10,098 nt of DNA from Candidatus Thorarchaeota archaeon (lineage in GTDB: Archaea; Asgardarchaeota; Thorarchaeia; Thorarchaeales; Thorarchaeaceae): positions 1-10,098 of the forward strand of contig JAEOST010000029.1 of assembly GCA_016840245.1 (NCBI GenBank), written 5' to 3'. A model generated the notes under the pieces. The model ran no database searches and was not told where the DNA came from. It saw nothing but the letters and a program-made list of their open reading frames with translations. Shown here in pieces: positions 6,519 to 10,098 of this stretch; within the stretch, counting starts at the first letter, position 1; each line of letters begins with the position of its first letter. A program made the position numbers and the translations under genes.

Positions 6519-7589
6519 GTCGGCCTTATCGAAGGCAGTTTTCATCTCCTCATTATTGACCCTACGACTAATATCTGGATAAGATGATGGATTTTTTCGT
6601 ACTCTGTGTTCAGGCCGATACTGAGCCATTATATTGACCATACAGTTGGGCATGTTTTCCGCGACCCACTCTAGGATTGGAATTGTACAGCACTCAACAT
6701 GATTGGGCATGACTAGATGTCGGATGATGACCTCACCTGAGTTATAGGCAATGAGATGATTTCGAGAAACCACGTCAAAATAGTTCTTCACCCCAGAGAG
6801 TCGCTCTCCGCATTCATTGTTTCCGTATTTGAAATCAGGAAGCCACACATCAAACACATCAGATAGGAGTCGCATGGTTTCCTCAGAGCAGTACAGATTG
6901 GAGTTCCAGAGTTGTGTGATGTTGGAGTATTGGTGAGCTAGTGATGCGAGAATTGTGTGGGTGTTAGGTATCGGATCACCACCAACATAGTTGATGTTCA
7001 GTGCCCCATCAAGGAACAGAGACTGTGCGATAGCGGCAAGGTGTTCTGGGTCAACAACCTGACCAGAGTTAGGATTGGTGGATATGTCATCGTTCTGACA
7101 GAAGACACAACCAAAGCAGCAGGACGCAAAAAAGATGGTCCCACTAGGAACCAATGGAGCTTCTTCACCAGTATGAAGAAAGGCTGAAGAGACTCTGGAT
7201 TCACTTCCTAACTTGCACCAGCCTTTATCGTCCTTTGTCCGGTCCGCACCACATCTTCTCTCACAGAAGTGGCAGTCCTGTAGGATTCTATTTGCGAGTT
7301 CAATCTTCAAATCGAGAAATCCTCTATCTGGAACATCTTCTGAGGGAATCCTCGGTTGCCCTGTATCAACAGAGCGGACATACGTAGTGAAGCTTTCTGA
7401 TAATTTGGCATGTTCTTCCCACAATGCGTCAGTACTCTCATCCAGACTAATTTGGCATTCGTGTTCTTTTGAGAGAACATACTTAGCCCAACGTTGTCTA
7501 TCAATAATCCCCCTATACCGACTTAGTCTACTCAGTGTTTCGGGATCTTTCCAAACCCTTGTTGCATCTGGTCGTAGAACACGCCACAT
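6486..7589 (-). CDS. PflX-type (COG1313) radical SAM protein
   Basis: A 367-residue radical SAM enzyme related to pyruvate-formate-lyase-activating enzyme, matching the PflX subgroup. Residues 1-100 are a helical lead. A four-cysteine cluster follows (C106, C109, C113, C125; CHFCERRCG ... GWCKLG), then LHTGEEAPLVPSGTIFF (138-154). The SAM cluster CxxxCxxC is C157/C161/C164 in SCCFGCVFCQN, and later blocks are LNINYVGGDP (197-206), VWLPDFKYGN (248-257), IIRHLVMPNH (288-297), ILEWVAENMP and QYRPEHRV (323-330). PflX relatives usually have TPTH where this has GGDP. The family generates a 5'-deoxyadenosyl radical, but substrates of this subgroup are not established. A TTG at 7598 is possible; I prefer ATG 7589, which has TGAG (7594-7597) four bases upstream. 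It overlaps the next gene by 22 bp and heads the paralogue-hypC group. Confidence 0.88.
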   Translation of the reverse strand: MWRVLRPDATRVWKDPETLSRLSRYRGIIDRQRWAKYVLSKEHECQISLDESTDALWEEHAKLSESFTTYVRSVDTGQPRIPSEDVPDRGFLDLKIELANRILQDCHFCERRCGADRTKDDKGWCKLGSESRVSSAFLHTGEEAPLVPSGTIFFASCCFGCVFCQNDDISTNPNSGQVVDPEHLAAIAQSLFLDGALNINYVGGDPIPNTHTILASLAHQYSNITQLWNSNLYCSEETMRLLSDVFDVWLPDFKYGNNECGERLSGVKNYFDVVSRNHLIAYNSGEVIIRHLVMPNHVECCTIPILEWVAENMPNCMVNIMAQYRPEHRVRKNPSSYPDISRRVNNEEMKTAFDKADELGICWRPVS

Positions 7590-7607
7590 TATACTCAATC
7601 TTATAAT

Positions 7608-7628
7608 TCGCTATATGATAAAAATCTG
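7608..7628 (-). promoter_or_regulatory. T-run and TATA-like sequence between two minus-strand genes
   Basis: In the 52-bp gap upstream of the radical SAM ATG the minus strand reads ATTTTTATCATATAG. The T5 run could end transcription of the carbamoyltransferase-like gene, since archaea terminate at T-runs. TTTTTATCATATA could also be a TATA box placing the start of transcription at or near the ATG. The two readings are not exclusive. Confidence 0.3.
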
Positions 7629-7641
7629 TGTGAGCACGCTC

Positions 7642-8604
7642 TCAGACAATAGCTGTAGGTCCATCAGCATTCATACGCGCTGCTAGGAAGGTGGTTGCCG
7701 CAAGAGTTGAGATTCTGAGATTGTACCAGTCGTGGGTCAGGTTTCTGTTGCTCACTGCTATTTCTCGGCTCATTGAAAGCTCGTATTGTATGGGCGGCTC
7801 AGTGACTACAACTGTCGAGTCATCAATATTCGATTCAGTCAGAAACCAATCGCGATATTCTAGGGCATGCTCTCGATTACGTTCGGGATGCATGAAATCG
7901 TCGATTCTACACCAGTTGATTGGAATAACGGCATCAACCCCCTGAAAAGCCCCCTCAAATCCGTCAACTGCTTCAACGTTGCTATATTCTCCAGCTTCAC
8001 GTACAATTCTCCTCATCAGTGGAAACTTGTCTGGTGCCACTATCTTCACATCTGCACCAACCATAGCTGCAGATAGAACAAGAGTGTTTGCTGTACTGGG
8101 AAGGACAAATTGTGAACCGAAGGCCCATGATACTGCGATTCGTTTGCCTTTGAGTGAACCGAGGCGTCGTTTTATTGCCAGAAGAACACTTAGACCGGGG
8201 AGATTTCCGTAGATGTCATCTCTGATATTGACGAGAGGTGAATTGGAATGTTTGGCAATCTTCTCAGTCAACTCACGTCCAGCTCCGAATGTATGGTAAT
8301 CAATGACGGAAGTAAGAAGCATATCTAACGGAGAGGTCACCATCTCAATCCTACTCAAAATCTCATCAATGCTCTCTCCTAGATTCAGATTTAGTTCAAC
8401 TAGATTCCAGTTTGATTTTGCAGCAAACAGCGTGGCAATTTCACGCTCGTAGTCAGGTGAGTCATGTAGCATTAGACCAGTTGTGGGATTTGAGGCGAAT
8501 GAGTCAGCAAGGACTTCATACCCATCAGATAGGAAGGCTTCTGCTGAAGTGAGAATACTCTCAATTCGTTCAGACCCCAATTCCGTAAGTGTGAGTATGG
8601 ACAT
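7642..8604 (-). CDS. Aspartate/ornithine carbamoyltransferase-fold protein lacking catalytic motifs
   Basis: A 320-residue protein with the two-domain ATCase/OTCase layout and length. Recognisable blocks are LGESIDEILSRIE (75-87), DYHTFGAGRELTEKIAKHS (102-120, as in the LEELAKYS region), SPLVNIRDDIYGNLPGLSVL (122-141), LLAIKRRLGSLKGKRIAVSW (141-160, start of the second Rossmann domain) and AAMVGADVKIVAPDKFPL (179-196). VSWAFGSQFVLPS resembles VSWAYSP..GKPLS of YgeW-type carbamoyltransferase homologues. The carbamoyl-phosphate loop SxRTR is replaced by LHDSPDYER (46-54), HPCQ by GNLPG (133-137), and HCLP by TEPPIQYEL (268-276). It is therefore unlikely to be an ordinary transcarbamylase; a different ligand or a non-catalytic role is possible. 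The frame extends to 8631, but GAGAGGT (8611-8617) six bases before ATG 8604 fixes the start. Confidence 0.72.
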   Translation of the reverse strand: MSILTLTELGSERIESILTSAEAFLSDGYEVLADSFASNPTTGLMLHDSPDYEREIATLFAAKSNWNLVELNLNLGESIDEILSRIEMVTSPLDMLLTSVIDYHTFGAGRELTEKIAKHSNSPLVNIRDDIYGNLPGLSVLLAIKRRLGSLKGKRIAVSWAFGSQFVLPSTANTLVLSAAMVGADVKIVAPDKFPLMRRIVREAGEYSNVEAVDGFEGAFQGVDAVIPINWCRIDDFMHPERNREHALEYRDWFLTESNIDDSTVVVTEPPIQYELSMSREIAVSNRNLTHDWYNLRISTLAATTFLAARMNADGPTAIV

Positions 8605-8726
8605 GACGATACCTCTCAATATGGATATCATATCAGTTTGATAAATGCAATTATCGCAAAGTCCAAAGTACTTTATCCGGCAGAATCAAATGCATTACTG
8701 TTTCGAAAATGATGACGTGATTCCAG
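8605..8726. promoter_or_regulatory. Divergent promoter region
   Basis: This 122-bp gap separates two divergent genes. Rightward, AAAGTACTTTATCC (8665-8678) can serve as BRE plus TATA about 50 bp before ATG 8727. GTGA (8717-8720) is the SD, and an upstream ATG pair at 8709 meets TGA at once. Leftward, TTTATCAA (minus strand, 8638-8645) is a weaker box before the SD GAGAGGT. Only the SD assignments are firm. Confidence 0.35.
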
Positions 8727-9497
8727 ATGAAGAAACTCTTGGTAACTTTGACAGTAGCTGAAGGAAAACGGTTCATAGCTAAAGGACTTCTTGTCACAGA
8801 TGCAATCCAAGAAGCGTTGAAGAACGGGTATCTCTGTGTCACAATGGGAACAACCTCGGCATATCTGGTCGAGGAGATTCGTGGAGAGTACGACAAGACT
8901 CGACATATTGCAGGTATTGTAGTACCAAAGGGGGTCTCAGTGACAAAGGGAGAAACCAGATTCAAGGATGCAATCTTTCACAAGGGCGAGTATATGGGAG
9001 ATAAGAAGGTTATCGACATCTTGCCAAAACTTGGTCCTGGTGATGTTATTGTAAAGAGTGTCAATGCAATCGATGCCGCGTGGAACCCTATCGTTTTACT
9101 TGCCAGTCCAACAGGTGGAACTGTTGGTTCATTTCTTGGATCTGCTGCAGCACGAAATATCACTGTAGTCGCTGTTGGTGGACTAGAGAAATGCATTCCG
9201 TCCCTATACGAAGATTTCGCTGGAGAGATAGGAACAGGAGATTGGGACTATGCCATGGGCACCCCAGTTGGTGCAATCGCAATGCCAGAGGCAGTGGTCT
9301 TCACAGAGATTGATGCCTTTGAAGCACTGTTTGATGTTCATGCAATACCAATAACAGCTGGAGGAGTCAATGGTGCTGAGGGATCATACACATTCTTTCT
9401 GGAAGGAGAGGATGGTGACATTGATAGCGCACACGATTTCCTCCAAGGACTTAAGGGAGAACCACCTTTTCCACACGTTGAACACATCAAAGATTAA
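8727..9497 (+). CDS. Uncharacterised 256-aa alpha/beta protein
   Basis: A soluble 256-residue protein whose family I cannot name. It has KLLVTLTVAEGKRFIAKGL (3-21), GYLCVTMGTTSAYLVEEI (34-51, a beta strand leading to a Gly/Thr-rich loop), HIAGIVVPKGVSVTKG (60-75), GPGDVIVKSVNAID (103-116), ASPTGGTVGSFLGSAAARN (126-144), VVAVGGLEKCIPS (147-159) and GTPVGAIAMPEAVVFTEIDA (178-197). It ends in PITAGGVNGAEGSYTFFLEG (209-228). Alternating strands and glycine-rich turns suggest Rossmann-like nucleotide or anion binding. Cofactor residues cannot be assigned. The K/D pairs in VIVKSVNAID and the GGLEK segment look like a conserved pocket. I recall similar unnamed proteins in other archaea and bacteria, but cannot attach a function. 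The start is ATG 8727, with GTGA six bases before it. It is followed after 24 bp by the ABC ATPase, so the two are probably co-transcribed. Confidence 0.8.
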   Translation: MKKLLVTLTVAEGKRFIAKGLLVTDAIQEALKNGYLCVTMGTTSAYLVEEIRGEYDKTRHIAGIVVPKGVSVTKGETRFKDAIFHKGEYMGDKKVIDILPKLGPGDVIVKSVNAIDAAWNPIVLLASPTGGTVGSFLGSAAARNITVVAVGGLEKCIPSLYEDFAGEIGTGDWDYAMGTPVGAIAMPEAVVFTEIDAFEALFDVHAIPITAGGVNGAEGSYTFFLEGEDGDIDSAHDFLQGLKGEPPFPHVEHIKD

Positions 9498-9521
9498 CCA
9501 TGATCAGGAAGCTGTAACCAC

Positions 9522-10098
9522 ATGGACGAGACCGTAATCAAAACAGAGAATCTCACCAAGATATTCGAGAAGGGCCGGAAACGAGAGGTTGTGGCTCTTG
9601 ATCAAGTTAACATAGAAATCGGTCGTGGAGAAGTCTTTGGTCTATTGGGACCCAATGGTGCAGGCAAGACAACGCTGATTCGAGTTCTTGTTGGTTTGCT
9701 TACTCCAACCGAGGGCAGAGCATGGGTATTAGGAAAGAATGTCGTTGAGGAGATTGATGATATAAGACCCCGGGTCACTCTGCTACCTCAAGAGGCAGGA
9801 GCTTATGAGCGACTCACTGCAAGAGAGAATCTCGTCTATTATGGAGGATTCTATGGCATCCCCGAGGATGTGCTTAACGAGCGTGCAGATAGGTTACTGG
9901 ACATTGTTGGCCTTCGAGAGAAGGAAAACTACCAAGTGAAAACCTTCAGTGGGGGTATGAAGAGGAAAGTTCTGGTTGCTCGCTCCTTGATTATTGAGCC
10001 AGAGATTATTTTCATGGACGAACCAACCACAGGAGTAGACACTATTGGGGCGAGAGTAGTTAGAAATCTGTTGAAGAAACTGAGCTCCGAGGAGAAAC
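9522..10098 (+). CDS. ABC-2-type transporter ATP-binding protein, N-terminal part
   Basis: An open frame from ATG 9522 to the right edge gives 192 residues of a nucleotide-binding subunit of an exporter in the DrrA/CcmA-like group, which typically drives efflux of drugs, lipids or polysaccharides with a separate six-helix permease. Walker A is GPNGAGKTT (43-51), the Q-loop is LLPQEAG (87-93, Gln90), the signature is FSGGMKRK (142-149), Walker B is IIFMDE (162-167) and the D-loop is TTGVD (169-173). The H-loop histidine and C-terminal domain lie outside the window. AGGAAG (9506-9511) about ten bases upstream is a possible SD. The permease presumably follows to the right and is not visible. The substrate cannot be inferred. 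Confidence 0.93.
   Translation, partial: MDETVIKTENLTKIFEKGRKREVVALDQVNIEIGRGEVFGLLGPNGAGKTTLIRVLVGLLTPTEGRAWVLGKNVVEEIDDIRPRVTLLPQEAGAYERLTARENLVYYGGFYGIPEDVLNERADRLLDIVGLREKENYQVKTFSGGMKRKVLVARSLIIEPEIIFMDEPTTGVDTIGARVVRNLLKKLSSEEK

Noticed and set aside
7213..7686. 157-aa plus-strand open frame opposite the radical SAM gene
   Set aside because: Its composition (many Ser, Arg, Cys, His) is that of an antisense shadow, there is no RBS, and it crosses the end of one gene and the start of another.
1..10098. CRISPR array, tRNA/rRNA genes, insertion sequences or att sites
   Set aside because: I saw no regularly spaced repeats, no tRNA-like arm patterns, and no transposase or integrase motifs. 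The only clear direct repeat is the 33-bp pair from the gene duplication.

Overview
The window looks like a piece of an archaeal chromosome. The evidence is ribosome-binding sites matching the GGTGATC end of the archaeal anti-SD (GTGAG or TGAG four bases before ATG at four genes), TATA-like boxes at sensible distances, archaeal-type N-glycan and polysaccharide genes (a DPM1-like GT2, a GT4, a UDP-ManNAc/GlcNAc-type dehydrogenase and a flippase), a lone HypC, and a PflX-type radical SAM enzyme. GC content is moderate and coding density is high. An Asgard or deep euryarchaeal lineage is my impression only; there is no rRNA or other marker here to settle it.

Left part (1-4643): a surface-glycan or lipid-linked-sugar gene set. 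A partial polysaccharide flippase (minus strand, running off the left edge) diverges from a GT4 glycosyltransferase (491-1702, +). A nucleotide-sugar 6-dehydrogenase (1770-3080, +) follows; it is full length in one frame except for a single internal TAG at 1977-1979. Converging on it are a DPM1-like GT2 (3104-3787, -) and a sugar-nucleotide pyrophosphorylase-like nucleotidyltransferase (3789-4643, -). Together these would activate and oxidise a sugar, transfer it to a lipid or growing glycan, and flip the product.

Middle (4699-7589, all minus): in transcription order, a PflX-family radical SAM protein, two tandem paralogues of an unrecognised coiled-coil/alpha-beta family (240 and 251 aa), and HypC. 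This run reads on into the nucleotidyltransferase and GT2. The first paralogue overlaps the 3' end of the radical SAM gene by 22 bp. The second carries an orphaned copy of the last 14 codons of the radical SAM gene just upstream, so the duplication breakpoint can be read from the DNA.

Right part (7642-10098): a carbamoyltransferase-fold protein lacking the usual catalytic motifs (minus) diverges from an unrecognised 256-aa protein (+). The latter is followed by an ABC-2-type ATPase (+) that runs off the right edge.

Points most worth following up are the duplicated unknown family coupled to a radical SAM enzyme and HypC, the motif-less carbamoyltransferase homologue, and the in-frame TAG. I saw no RNA genes, CRISPR arrays or insertion sequences.
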